Shown: positions 23,641 through 34,379 of the stretch, one piece after another | How positions within the stretch are numbered: position 1 is the first letter of the stretch | Layout: each line of letters opens with the position of its first letter | Assembly (NCBI GenBank): GCA_021018995.1 | Contig: CM037590.1 | Span: 85,158,097 to 85,222,096 of the forward strand | Length of the DNA stretch: 64,000 bases | Direction: 5' to 3' | DNA from: Chloranthus sessilifolius | Lineage: Eukaryota > Streptophyta > Magnoliopsida > Chloranthales > Chloranthaceae | Program-made: the position numbers and the translations under genes | The notes under the pieces: model-generated | What the model was told of the DNA's origin: nothing | What the model saw: only the letters and a program-made list of their open reading frames with translations | Databases searched by the model: none

Positions 23641-23725
23641 TCATCATCCTCCTCATAGTCATCGTCGTCGTCGCCGTAGTCATCATCATCCTCGTAGTCC
23701 TCGTCATCCTCATCGTCCACCCTGA
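23641..23725 (-). repeat. GAT/GAC/GAG triplet-rich tract
   Basis: Read on -, this is a run of GAT, GAC, GAG and TAC triplets that would code for Asp/Glu/Tyr. It lies between the extra ORF and the 3' LTR of the Tekay element. It is given here only as a low-complexity tract. Confidence 0.7.
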
Positions 23726-23794
23726 CGGCCGTGGTACCCGCTGTGGCGTTCCTCGTAGCAGGGCCGGAGCTAGACGCTCCAAAAATAGCATCCC

Positions 23795-24919
23795 TCATGG
23801 CACCTGTTGCATGTATGACTGCGGGTAAGCCTGGCCCATGAGGTCGATAAGTAGTGCCTCCTGGAACCTCTGATGCAATCTGATCTCCCGCCCTTGCTGA
23901 AGGATCTCCCGCATCATGCCAGTGTCGGTAGTGGGTATGGGCTGTGGAACTGAGGTAGAGGGAGTGGTCGGTCCTGCCGGCGCTTGATGGGTGGTTTGTC
24001 GGGAGACCTGACGGTCTCTTTTCTTGTTGACGCTGGTTTGTAGACTCTTAAGGTTTCGGCTCCAGTCTTGGGCGAGATAGGGGACGACGTTATCGGTGAG
24101 GAACAACTTGTCCTCCCGGATCTTAAATCCTCCCTTCCCATTCCGTGAGTCTAGGAGTCGGGAAATCAACCGAGCATATGGTAGTCGGTTGATGGGTGGA
24201 GGAACAACACCCCTTACATTTCTTTTATAGGCATGCGCCATGCCTTTTATGATGATCATAGGTGCGTTGATCCACCTATTATGGAATGCGGTGTGTAGGG
24301 CCCGCAGAAACGCATCTCGACATTCTTGATCATGACCGGTTGGGTGCAGGTTCTTTTTGAAGATGACGTCTAGAAGCCACATACGCGGCGGTAGTTGTGA
24401 TCGAGTAATAGATTGTCCCGAAGCGGACATGCCGCCTGTGATGTCAGAGATGATCGTTGGGAAATCGACGTTCCCAGAAAAAGGTGGTAGGATAAGTGGG
24501 CTAGGGGTGTAGATGTGGGGACATTTCATGACTGATGAAATTTCGACACATCTAAAGATCAGTTCTTTTCCATCGATTTTGACGAGGATAGCGTCCTCAT
24601 CCATGTTCAAGTTTAGGGTTTGATAAAATAGTTTCACAAGCCTCGGGTAATAACGATCCCCGAACGGCGTAAGCAGGGCCTTAAGATTGTTATTGGTGAT
24701 GAAGTCCGATGTCCATTGGGTGGACGTCGGATTCCCGAAACAGGAGGGATGTATATCCCATTCGGTTTTGAAAATTTTGGCCCCCCACCAATCATCTAGT
24801 GTGATTGGAGTGGAGGATGGGTTTGGTGATGGTTGTGAAGTTTGCGGGGCTTTGTTGCGTGCCGATGGCGACCGAATCGCCATCCTCTTTTTAGGTTGTG
24901 GATTTGGGCTTGAAGCCAT
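23795..24919 (-). CDS. Extra ORF of Tekay element, resembles plant transposon-associated protein
   Basis: The 374-codon frame is uninterrupted, sense with the element, between the chromodomain and the 3' LTR, where standard chromoviruses have no gene. The N-terminus is basic and Ser/Pro-rich (PKKRMAIRSPSARNK, a possible nuclear signal at residues 9-23). Residues ~95-140 read YPRLVKLFYQTLNLNMDED, then LVKIDGKELIFRCVEI. That resembles the domain called 'putative plant transposon protein', found beside many plant elements (fold of the type FYxNL...v.GxxixF...i). The middle is His/Arg-containing (HNRWINAPMIIIKGMAHAYK) and the C-terminus (residues ~300-374) is Gln/Thr/Pro-rich. Function is unknown. 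Its open state suggests recent selection or simply youth. Confidence 0.8.
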   Translation of the reverse strand: MASSPNPQPKKRMAIRSPSARNKAPQTSQPSPNPSSTPITLDDWWGAKIFKTEWDIHPSCFGNPTSTQWTSDFITNNNLKALLTPFGDRYYPRLVKLFYQTLNLNMDEDAILVKIDGKELIFRCVEISSVMKCPHIYTPSPLILPPFSGNVDFPTIISDITGGMSASGQSITRSQLPPRMWLLDVIFKKNLHPTGHDQECRDAFLRALHTAFHNRWINAPMIIIKGMAHAYKRNVRGVVPPPINRLPYARLISRLLDSRNGKGGFKIREDKLFLTDNVVPYLAQDWSRNLKSLQTSVNKKRDRQVSRQTTHQAPAGPTTPSTSVPQPIPTTDTGMMREILQQGREIRLHQRFQEALLIDLMGQAYPQSYMQQVP

Positions 24920-25179
24920 TAGGTATTTAAAGAGTTTAAAAAGAAAAGAAAAAGTTCGGGAATGGGTAGATTTTACCTAGAAGAATATTCTTAACGAATC
25001 GGATTTGTCTAAATCCGGCTCGAATCGGACGGAAAAGATCGAAAATAGCTAGTCTAACCCTCGCCGCCTCCACTTCTTCGCTTGAAGATGAAAAGGCATC
25101 TTGTTCTTCCTTCACTATATATAGTCCCTCCTCGCTTGAGCGGTTATTAGAGACGCTTTATATATATGTTATGGCCTCG

Positions 25180-25310
25180 CCGAGCGGTCAAAATGCCTCG
25201 GCCGGGTCAAGCCTCGCGCGAGGAATAGCTATCGCTCGAGCGAGAGGGAGTTATTATTTTATGTGGTTCGCTCGAGCGAACATAAGTGGTCGCTCGAGCG
25301 AGACCAGAAC
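25180..25310. repeat. CGCTCGAGCG palindrome cluster in Tekay internal region
   Basis: There are three CGCTCGAGCG palindromes plus a near-match, in the leader side of the extra ORF. The same decamer is clustered in both LTRs (22566-22795 and 31920-32150). Confidence 0.8.
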
Positions 25311-25491
25311 ATTTTTCTGGTACCCTTCCGCTCGTTTTCAATTTCAAATCTCAAAAAGTTCAACGAAAAGTGGTTCAAACATTGTTTGGAGTCAATATAT
25401 ATATATATATATATATAAATTTTTATCTTTCAAAAAATATATAGACTTCATACTACCCGTAATCACATATTCTTAATTTGAATAAGACTAT

Positions 25492-28400
25492 TCAGTTGGC
25501 AATTTCGAACAATTTGGGATATTGTTCTTTAACATCTGCCTCGCGTTCCCATGTTGCTTCTTCGACCGGATGGTTCTTCCATCGGACCAGCACTAAGGGA
25601 ATAACTTTTGTTCGCAACACATATTCTTTTCGATCTAAAATTTCTACCGGCTCTTCAATCATGGTCATATCTTCATGCATTTCGAATGATTGGCCGCTCA
25701 GCACGTGGTCAGGGTCATTGAGATATTTCCTGAGCATCGACACGTGGAATACATTGTGTACCTGATCAAACAATGGTGGCAATCCAATGCGGTAGGCTAC
25801 TTCTCCTACTCGACCTAAAACTTCAAACGGTCCAAGATAGCGGGGACTTAGCTTCCCTCTCTTTCCAAATCTCATCACTCCCTTCATCGGTGATACTTTC
25901 ACGAACACATGTTCACCCACCTTAAAGTCTACACTAGTCCGCTTGATGTCAGCATAGCTTTTCTGTCTGCTTTGAGCTGTCTTTAGTCTTCCCCTGATCA
26001 TGCGGACAATAGCCGCATTATCTTCAAGTAGCTCGGGTCCCAAAACAAATTTCTCGCCAATCTTCCGTACAAGGATTCATACGGTGCCATTCCGATGCTC
26101 GTCTGAAAACTATTATTATAAGCGAACTCAATCAATGGTAGATGTTGATCCCACGATCCTTGTAATTCTAACATACATGCCCTAAGCATGTCTTTGACCT
26201 TTCACGTCTGTCTGGTCTCAGGGTGAAACGCCGTACTAAAATCTAGCCTAGTTCCCATTCCTTCTTAAAATTTCCTCCAAAACTTTGATGTATATAATGG
26301 GTCCCGGTCTGAAACAATGCTACTTGGAATCCCATGTAAACGGATGATCTCTTTCATATAGAGCTCTGCTAGTCTTCCCGCCGTGTACATCGTGTTGTAA
26401 GGCAAGAAGTGTGCTGACTTAGTCAATCGATCGACTACTACCCAAATGGCGTTATGCTTCCTTGCGTCATGTAGACCGACTATGAAATCCATGGAGATAG
26501 ATTCCCACTTCCATTCCGGTATGGGTAGAGGTAATAGGCTCAGGGGTGTCTATGATCGATTTTCACTTGTTGGCACGTCCAAACATCGTGACACGTACAT
26601 CGCCACATCTTGTTTCAAACCTCTCCACCGAATTTTTTCGATCTTGATACATCTTTGTGCTTCCCGTGGATAGCATAGCTTGACTTGTGAGATTCATCAA
26701 GAATCGCTCACGCAATTCGGCATTGTCCGGAATGCAAAGTCGCCTTGAATACTAAGGAACCATCCTCCTTGATTGAAAACTCAGATGCAATACCTTCAGT
26801 TACATCTTGACGCATCTTTGTTAGAATTGGGTCTTTCATCTGTAGTTCTCGTATGTGTTCGAATATCACTGGTTTCACTGATATGTTGGCTAAGAAGGCT
26901 CCTGTGGCTTGTGCGTATATGTCGCGCCACATAACGCTAGATCCTCCAACAACTTCCATCGATGTATACCAAATTAGACTAGCTAATCGGGTCAACTTTT
27001 CCGACTCAAGGCGCGCCAAGACGTTAGCTTTGCTCGATGGTATCAGTATGGAACAAATAGTCTTTGAGGAATTCCATCCACCTATGCCGCCTCATATTTA
27101 GTTCCTTCGTGTAAACAGTATATCCGAGGCTCTTATGGTCATGAAAATTTCAAATGTTTCTCCGAGATAAATAATGTCGCCATATCTTTAATGCGAATAT
27201 GACTGCTGCTAGTTCCAGATCGTGTGTTGGGTAGTTCTTTTCGTGCTCTTTCAACTGTCTGGAGCCGTAAGCTATTACCTTTTTATATTGAATTAGTACA
27301 CAACCCAACCCGTTATACGAAGCATCACTATAAACTGTGAATCCTCCACTGCCTGATGGAATGGCTAACACTGGAGCTGAGGTGAGTCTCTTCTTGAGTT
27401 CTTGAAAACTCTTCTCACACGCCTCACTCCACTCAAATCTTGAGTCCTTTCTTGTAAGCCTCGTAAGAGGTCCTGATATTTTTGAAAACCCCTCTACGAA
27501 ACGTCGATAATAACCTGCCAGTTCGAGGAAACTTCGGATGTCTGTCACGATTTTTGGTTGCTCCACCATCGCTTCGATCTTAGCGGGATCTACTGTGACA
27601 CCATGCTTTGAGACGACATGTCCCAAAAAGCTAACCTCTTCTAGCCAAAACTCACATTTGCTGAGCTTGGCATACAATTGGTGTTCACGCAAGGTTCGTA
27701 GAGCGACTCGTAAGTGTTCTTCATGCTCCGTTTTTTATTTTGAGTAGATCAGGATGTCATCAACAAACACTACAACGCAGGAGTCTAGGTGTGGTTTAAA
27801 CACCCGATTCATCAAGTCCATAAACGACGCCGGTGCGTTCGTCAGTCCGAATGGCATCACTAAAAATTCATAGTGTCCATACCATGTTCTAAAAGCCGTT
27901 TTCTGAATGTCCTCGGCCTTGACTCTTAACTGATGGTATCCAGATCTTAGATCGATCTTGGAAAAATGTTTTGCTCCCTGCAACTGATCGAACAAGTCAT
28001 CTATTCTTGGAAACAGATATCGATTCTTCACCGTGACTTTGTTCAATTGACGGTAGTCAATGCACAACCGCATCGACCCATCTTTCTTTTTCACGAATAG
28101 AACTGGTGCTCCCCATGGAGACACGCTTGGTCTTATGAACCCTTTGTCCATGAGCTCTTGCAATTGTTCTTTCAACTCTTTCAACTCTGCAGGGGCCATC
28201 CTATAAGGTGCCTTTGAAACGTTCCGCGTTCCGGTGCTAAGTCGATCTCAAATTCTACTTCTTTCTAGAGGTAACCGCAATTCTTCCGAAATACATCCGG
28301 GAATTCTCGACCATCGCTATCTCGGAGATAATATTCTTTTCTTCTTTATTTTCTTTCAGGAATGCCAAATAACCGCTACACCCCTTTCTGATTAAACGCT

Positions 28401-28844
28401 CGCTCGATCGCAGCTTATGAGTGGTACTGTATCGATCTCTCCCTCAAATCAAACGATCTCCTCGTGTTAGGACGGAAAACAACAACTTTATCCTTGCAAT
28501 CCATCATGCAGTGTGATGGATAGCCAATCCATGCCAAGGATCACGTCGAATCCTTGCATGTCCAACAATATTAAATTTGTGTCTAGTTCGTAGACAACGT
28601 GATCCCGAATGCTTACCACTACCGATTTGCAGACTAACTCTGTGTCCACTAATTCTCCTATTGGGATAGACACTGATAACACAAAGTCTAGTGTCTCCGG
28701 AACAATCTTCATCTTCTTTGCAAATCTAGGGGCGAGGAAGGAGTGGGTAGACCCTGGGTCTATCAGCACTCGTGCGTCATGTGCTACGTAGCACCCTTTC
28801 TCATAGATTTGTGACGTACCTATAATGCATACATATACGTACAT
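25492..28844 (-). pseudogene. Tekay pol region: PR, RT, RNase H, integrase, chromodomain (fossil)
   Basis: Domains in sense order are as follows. Protease (about 28840-28490) has VLIDPGSTHSFLAPRFAKK. Reverse transcriptase (about 28200-27730) has [39 protein letters not shown] and [11 protein letters not shown]. RNase H (about 27450-27150) has [16 protein letters not shown] and [14 protein letters not shown]. Integrase (about 27020-26000) has [15 protein letters not shown] and [16 protein letters not shown] in the core. These are chromovirus signatures. The coding region has several breaks and would not give one continuous polyprotein as it stands. Confidence 0.9.
25495..25656 (-). other. Chromodomain at the C-terminus of Tekay integrase
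   Basis: The sequence reads EEPVEILDRKEYVLRT, then VLVRWKNHPVEEATWERE and a short helix LFE near the end. The VRWKNHP...ATWE core is the classical chromovirus chromodomain, thought to steer integration through chromatin contacts. It follows a GPF-type module (SPRYLGPFEVLGRVGEVAYR) and VHNVFHVSMLRKY. Confidence 0.9.
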
Positions 28845-29048
28845 AACATATACTTTATTTAGAAATTTATTTATTTATTTATTTTTTCTAATGCGCAACA
28901 ACGGTTATATATATATTTGTCCTAATGAAAGCACATTCTCTATCTAGAATTGTATTGAAACCGAAATTCTTTATTTAAAAGAAATCTCACCTTGGATGAT
29001 GTCGTGTACACTCCCTGCTTCGCTCAAGGTAATCACAGAGGCTCTCCC

Positions 29049-30398
29049 TCAACAAAGCTTTCGAGATTGAATAGGTTGTGGCATGGAAGTTGGGGCCGTC
29101 TTTTCTTTAACTGTCTCAGGGCAATCTCTAATCATGTGGCCTATCTTGCCGCATTTGAAACAGCCTCGCATTCCCTGCCTACAATCCGCTGTTTTGTGGG
29201 ACTTGCCACACTTGGCACAAGTTTCCCTTGGTGTTGAAGTAGCAGCTCTCAAAAAACCTTGTGTAGTTGTAGCCCTGCTGGAAATAGCAGGACCTTGATA
29301 CCTCATCGGTCTCCCTGATGCTAGCAACGGAAAACTTTGATGAGTAGCTTGTTGTGCAGCTCTCCCATACCCTGTCTGGAACGATTGTCTCTGATTCGGT
29401 GCTACAAACCTCGGTTTCTTATGTACCGATTCATAGCTCCCCGTCCTGCTTGGATCAATGATTTCTCTTCCTTGTTGTTCCCTCTGACGGTATTGGTTAT
29501 TGTTTTCTTCTTCGACTACTAATGCCTTACTCATTACTTCTCCATAGGTCTTCAGCTGGAAGGGCGCAACCCCTCCTCGGATGTCCGACCTTAAGCCCTG
29601 TTGGAACCTCTTCGCTTTCATCATGTCTGAAACTACGTAGTCTGGGGCGAAGCGAGCCAGTCTCATGAATTCCACTCCATACTCTCTCACGGTCATCCTT
29701 CCTTGCGCTAGTTGTAAAAATTGGGTCTCCATCTGATTCCTCACAACTTCAGGAAAATATTGCTTATTGAATTCTTCTACGAATTCGTCCCAAGTCCACG
29801 GCATATCTGGAGTTTCTTGTGCTCTTGTTCGCGAAACGGATTTCCACCAAGGTCCAGCTTCTCCATCTAACATATATGCCGCCCAACGGACGCTCTCATC
29901 CTCTGTGCATGTCAGTACGCTAAACACCTTTTCCATTTCACCCAGCCAGTTTTCGGCTGCCATTGTGTCTGCCTGTCCTAAAAAATTTGGAGGTCTCATC
30001 CTTCTGAACTCGGTGAATGCTGAAGCCACTGGTGGTGTAAGTCCCACTGGAGGTGTAGGTGTTCGTTGTGGTTCTGGTACTGTATGCGCTGCCAAGGACG
30101 CTGCTTGCTGTGCCATGGCAGTTGCCATTGTCTCCATTGTGTGCATCATCCTCTGACGCTCTTCTCTTTCTTCATTTCTCTCCCTCACTCTATCTTGTTC
30201 CCTCTGATTTCGATCCTGTCGATCTAGATCTTGATCCTCTGCTTGATTTTGGTTTCTCCTCGCCACCGCCTTGGGAATCTCCCTGTTTCCCAATGGCACT
30301 CTGTTTATAGGTGAGACGAACCCATCTCTACTGCGTAAATTCCTATCATGACCACCCCTGGGTCGGCCTCTTCCTCTAGGAAACATAACGGTCTGCAT
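29049..30398 (-). CDS. Tekay gag (capsid/nucleocapsid)
   Basis: The frame of 449 codons is open and starts 86 bases inside the 5' LTR. The N-terminus is Arg/Gly-rich, followed by a strongly charged stretch (residues ~45-85, QDRNQREQDRVRERNEERE). The retrotransposon gag domain (about residues 130-260) has NWLGEMEKVFSVLTCTEDE, AGPWWKSV and EEFNKQYFPEVVRNQM. Near the C-terminus are CAKCGKSHKTADC and a CCHC zinc knuckle CFKCGKIGHMIRDC. This is the normal size and order for chromovirus gag. It looks whole. Confidence 0.92.
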   Translation of the reverse strand: MQTVMFPRGRGRPRGGHDRNLRSRDGFVSPINRVPLGNREIPKAVARRNQNQAEDQDLDRQDRNQREQDRVRERNEEREERQRMMHTMETMATAMAQQAASLAAHTVPEPQRTPTPPVGLTPPVASAFTEFRRMRPPNFLGQADTMAAENWLGEMEKVFSVLTCTEDESVRWAAYMLDGEAGPWWKSVSRTRAQETPDMPWTWDEFVEEFNKQYFPEVVRNQMETQFLQLAQGRMTVREYGVEFMRLARFAPDYVVSDMMKAKRFQQGLRSDIRGGVAPFQLKTYGEVMSKALVVEEENNNQYRQREQQGREIIDPSRTGSYESVHKKPRFVAPNQRQSFQTGYGRAAQQATHQSFPLLASGRPMRYQGPAISSRATTTQGFLRAATSTPRETCAKCGKSHKTADCRQGMRGCFKCGKIGHMIRDCPETVKEKTAPTSMPQPIQSRKLC

Positions 30399-30468
30399 GA
30401 GAACCCATAGTCTCGTTAGCAGAAGTCCCTATATTCTGACGATATGATAGCCAGAACTAGAAAGAAAA

Positions 30469-30481
30469 GGCTTTCATACCA
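30469..30481 (-). promoter_or_regulatory. Primer-binding site of Tekay element (tRNA-iMet type)
   Basis: The - strand reads TGGTATGAAAGCC, two bases inside the 5' LTR. It differs at two positions from TGGTATCAGAGCC, the usual initiator-Met primer site of plant chromoviruses. Confidence 0.8.
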
Positions 30482-30483
30482 AC

Positions 30484-32662
30484 TTTGACAGCCCGAATTT
30501 AAGAACCCCAAAATCCGTGCCATCAGCACGACCTTCAAGGCTGTGCCCAGGGTTCCTTACAAAACATTGATATATACAAGCCAAAACTGTAATTGAGGCA
30601 CACGTAGCTACTCTAAATAAAATCTAAAAAATAATCAAGGTATCGCAAGGCAGTCCTTGTCCCATGCCAATTCATGGACATAAGAACTTACCCAAACCAT
30701 TAGTGATAACAGTTCATCCTAGACGTTTTGTCAAAGAAACGGTATTTAAAAACATTCAAAATAAAGAGGCTTGACATACCAAGCCATACCTAATACTCGC
30801 AACTCACTCTCAAAGTATGCAGTGGGTTTCCTAGAAGAATTCCTCAGGAGGAGGTTCTGACTCTTCTGTGGGCACGTAATCCGAAACCCTTGGATCAGCT
30901 TCTCCAGAAGTCTTTGCTGTCGCTAGTCCCGGACTGCGACACGATAGTCTAAGGGGGGTGAGCTACATCCTAGCTCCGTAGGGAAACAAAAAGAACATAT
31001 AGATTGGCCTTCACACATATGTCAGCAGTTTAACAAGCATAAAATTATCGAGTAATCACTTATGGACAACAATTGAAATAACTGGAAATAAACTAATGAT
31101 TTTGACTGTTACTTAGCATGGTTTTGTTTAATCTCCTTATTAGTTTAGTTGTGAATTTGGCCTAATCACTTAAATCTTAACTTAAGTAGTCCCCGAGCAA
31201 TATAGCATCGAGCCCCGATGGAATACCCACCATCGTCGTCTAACTAGATGCTTATTATATGTATCCTCGAATACCGCCCAAGCCCCTTTCTCATAGGTGG
31301 CGGGGTCTATTTTAGATCTACATCCACTGGATGTACTATGAAAATCTGGATTGCCATTGCAGCTCACACGGATATCTGCCGTCAGTCGTGGGTATCCCGC
31401 CACGTTGGTGGGGTATTCTAATCAAACCTTAAATAATAAAAATATCAAATGTGCTCTACATATAGTTATTCACCATGATTGTGCTAATTATATTACATCA
31501 GGCCTTATCACATTACTTACGTTTCTCTGTTAGTTTTCATCTGCATCCCTGGGATGCCCCTTATTTCCATCGCATCCTTCTTTGTTTTAACTATATGATT
31601 TTTCGTCCCCTGGGGACCTCAAGACTTTCACGTTGTAAACTCACTCACACACCCTTTTTCATGAGGATCATGCAGTATTTGACTATTTAAATGGATTACA
31701 CTACATATATGAATTTCACGGAATAATGCACATGTTTCAAGAATATTCCCTACCTCGACAAATTTCGAAGCACGCCTTCTCGTAGAGGTTTATACTTCAT
31801 GATCATGCGTCAAACCTACATTTCAAATTAGCATAGGCTTAGAAAGGACACTAGAACCATTTGGGTGTACAACCCCCATGTTTCTTGTACCTATAATTTC
31901 AAGAACTAAGTGGTCACTGGACCTCGCTCGAGCGGTCACTTGACCTCACTCGATCGGTCACCTAACCTCGCTCAAGCGGTTAAATCGAGGTCGCTCGAGC
32001 AGTTAAATCGAGCCACTGAAGCATTACTGGGGACCTCGCTCGAGCGAGTTTCCCCTTAGTTTTGGGGACCGCTCGAGCGAGCCCAGAGCTATATTTTTTC
32101 CTATTCATCCTCGCTCGAGCGAGCCCTTTAGACCGCTCGAGCGAGGAGCGATGATTTTTGCTCCTCGATCAGATCGAGAACACAATTTCACCCTTCATTC
32201 AAACCTTAACATCATTAAAAACATTCAACCAACATTCTTCCTATTATTTAAAACATGCCTAAGCATCTATCATGCCTTTAACATACCTCTGACGATGAGT
32301 CTCGCGCAAGTTTGATTTAAGATTCGAAATTCTACTAGGCTAACAGGCCTCCAAGGTTCCTCCTCTAGCTTTTTCTCCAACTCTTCTGCCGATTTAAGTC
32401 CCAACGAAACCCTAGTTCTTTACTAGGCTCTTCTCTTCTTTCTCTCTATATTCTCCTTCTCTCTATTTAGGTTAGAATAGAGTTACGCAAGGGCTCTTCT
32501 CTCCTCTCTCTTTCACTTTTATACATATAAGTTAGGGAAATACTAGTGTGTTTCCCACGTACACACATAGTGTCTATGGTTCGTTTTGGTCTCCTTGTGA
32601 AACACACATACCTATATATAACGCATGACGTGCACTCATCCCAAGAATCTGGGGTTGTGACA
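30484..32662 (-). mobile_element. Tekay 5' LTR
   Basis: 2.18 kb. It shares with the 3' LTR the ends, the CTCGAGCG cluster (31920-32150) and the block around 'tttcatctgcatccctggga'. A TATA-like TATAAAAG lies on - near 32524-32517, about 140 bases from the LTR start, followed by a GA-rich leader; its use as promoter is a guess. Confidence 0.92.
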
Positions 32663-32667
32663 TTCAG
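32663..32667. repeat. Target site duplication TTCAG of Tekay element (right)
   Basis: Partner of 21080-21084. After it, the Tat LTR resumes at CCTGTGTCCAGCC, exactly the continuation expected for the interrupted hairpin unit. Confidence 0.9.
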
Positions 32668-33050
32668 CCTGTGTCCAGCCATGTACTATTATTTCAGTAC
32701 ATGGTCCCTACGTTAGGGTCATAGGGACTGAGCTACAGAGCTATTGTTTCAGCCTGTGTTCAACCATATATTATTGTTTCAGCATATGGTCCCAATATGA
32801 GGGCAAAAGGGGTCTGAAATACTAGACTATTATTTCAGTCTGCATTCCAACTATATACTATTGTTTCAGTATATAGTCTCCCTGTGTCGGGACCTGAGCC
32901 ACAGAGCTATTGTTTCAGCCTGTGTTCAACCATGTACTATTATTTCAGTGCATGGTTCCAGCGTTAAGGTCATGGGGCCTAAGCCACAGAGCTATTATTT
33001 CAGCCTGTGTCCAGCCATATACTATTGTTTCAGTATATGGTTCCAATTAG
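32668..33050. repeat. Hairpin array with constant ATTRTTTC loop, middle Tat LTR
   Basis: Together with 20985-21084 (separated only by the Tekay insertion) there are about twelve short inverted repeats. Each has loop ATTGTTTC or ATTATTTC, alternating with spacers of ~15-25 bases. Examples are CCATGTACT/AGTACATGG (32679-32704), AGACT/AGTCT (32824-32841), ACTATATACT/AGTATATAGT (32850-32877) and CCATATACT/AGTATATGG (33015-33040). A second class is CACAGAGCT/AGCCTGTG. Stem bases change in matched pairs between units. In LTR sense the array lies upstream of the TATA box, in U3. Confidence 0.85.
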
Positions 33051-33104
33051 GGTTATGAAGTTAAAGGAGGTTGACCGAACAAATTTATATATTTCAGGAG
33101 GGCA

Positions 33105-33190
33105 AAATGGGGGTGTCTACAGATGCCCTTTTTCGGCGCGCTCTTGCGAAGTAAGAACGCGTCGAAGAAGTAGCCACCCCTCATTCGAGG
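33105..33190. repeat. Conserved fold-back block, middle Tat LTR
   Basis: GGGTGTCTAC pairs with GTAGCCACCCC, and within it TTCGGCGCG pairs loosely with ACGCGTCGAA. Homologues are at 13365-13460 and 51110-51215. Confidence 0.65.
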
Positions 33191-34374
33191 TGTCTTCTCG
33201 TTTCTCTTGGAAATTAACAAAAGTGTTAATTGGGGATGCTAACATGAAATGTTTGGCTTTTTTATCTATCAGCGTAAGCTAAAATGGAGCATTCGAGGGC
33301 CGAGTGGTAGCTATCGAAAGGCATGTTCCTTGTCATGGATTCCCTTTCGCGTGGCACGACTTGCTACGAGTGACAGTCAAACGGAAAGGAGAATCACCAT
33401 ATCCTAATCTGTGGGTGCAAGGGGCATCCCACCACATGTCGCGACCCGCTGCAAGGGTCAGTTAAATAGAGGGGTATGACATAGTCGAGGTACTGGGGGG
33501 CGCCATATAAATATCCATAAGGTCCAAGGACCAATAAAAAAATATAATATAATGTCGAAGGCTTTCACAAGTCATTGCTCACACCAATGCGTGTCAGGCA
33601 TTCCTTTTCCAATAGGCGTTTGTAGGTTCTTAGATTAAATATACTCATGGTTCAGTTTCCCAGGGGAATGGCCGGCTTGGGCTGGTAATTGGGCTGGTAA
33701 TTCAAGTGAATTTTGATAGGTGAGTCTCTTTGTTTATTTTTTTTTCTTGGTTTCTTTCTATTTTTTGGTAGTTGTTTTGGGAGTAAAAGATTTTTGCTTT
33801 TGGAATAAAATTTTTAGTTTTAAGAGTAAGTGGTAAGAGTTTTTTTTTTTCCTTTTTTTTTGGAAGTAAAAGATTTATGTTCGTTCATAAGTAAGGGGTT
33901 TTGAAATTTGAAATTTTAGGGATTTTAACTTAAGATTAATTTGGTGGTAAAACGGCAGAAAATGTGGCTTTCGAGACGTCGCTGAGCAGATCCATCGGTA
34001 CGGGATTTGTGGACCCGACCGTTTATGTGGTTGTCAACACGACACTTGGTATGCCGGATGCTCCGTCTAACTTTCTCAATGAATATTGATGATTGTCTCT
34101 TATGGGAGGACTACAGTGATTTGTGAGTCGAGAGAGACGGGTTTTGAAAACATTTTGACTAAATTATAGCTAGCTATGTTTCACAAGAAATATCGAGTAA
34201 TTGAAAAGTGGGTAGTACTTACCTGGGGGTGATACTTACCTGGATTGTGCATAGCTTGTACAGTCCGTGATGGGGCTTTGGGGATTGTCGGGGTGCTGCT
34301 GCGATGGGACTTGGGAATTCTTCTCTTTTCTTCATTTTCGCTGTGACAGGGACCTGGATGAGTCCTGGAGGGAT

Positions 34375-34379
34375 GTGAT
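34375..34379. repeat. Target site duplication GTGAT of Athila element (left)
   Basis: GTGAT abuts the LTR start TGTTGG at 34380 and recurs at 47501-47505 after the other LTR. The Tat LTR sequence is collinear with its homologue across the join. Confidence 0.9.

Larger units (their letters stand above)
21085..32662 (-). mobile_element. Complete-length Tekay-type chromovirus (Ty3/gypsy)
   Basis: The element is 11.6 kb, with LTRs at both ends and a perfect 5-base target duplication. Sense is -. In order it shows the 5' LTR (30484-32662), a tRNA-iMet-type primer site, gag, protease, RT, RNase H, integrase with C-terminal chromodomain, an extra ORF, and the 3' LTR (21085-23307). Element ends on the sense strand are TGTCACA. 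The chromodomain and the TGTCACAACCCC terminus indicate the chromovirus branch, Tekay/Del-like. The two LTRs look about 97-98% identical in aligned parts by eye, suggesting an insertion on the order of one to two million years ago under a grass-like rate (inference). It is nearly whole, with a few breaks in pol; gag and the extra ORF are open. Confidence 0.93.

Noticed and set aside
29767-30156. 129-codon frame on + opposite Tekay gag
   Set aside because: It is the antisense shadow of the clearly recognised gag gene.
32668-33050. CRISPR-like or satellite array
   Set aside because: Units are hairpins with variable stems, not identical repeats with unique spacers. There are no cas genes, the sequence is plant, and the array is confined to an LTR.
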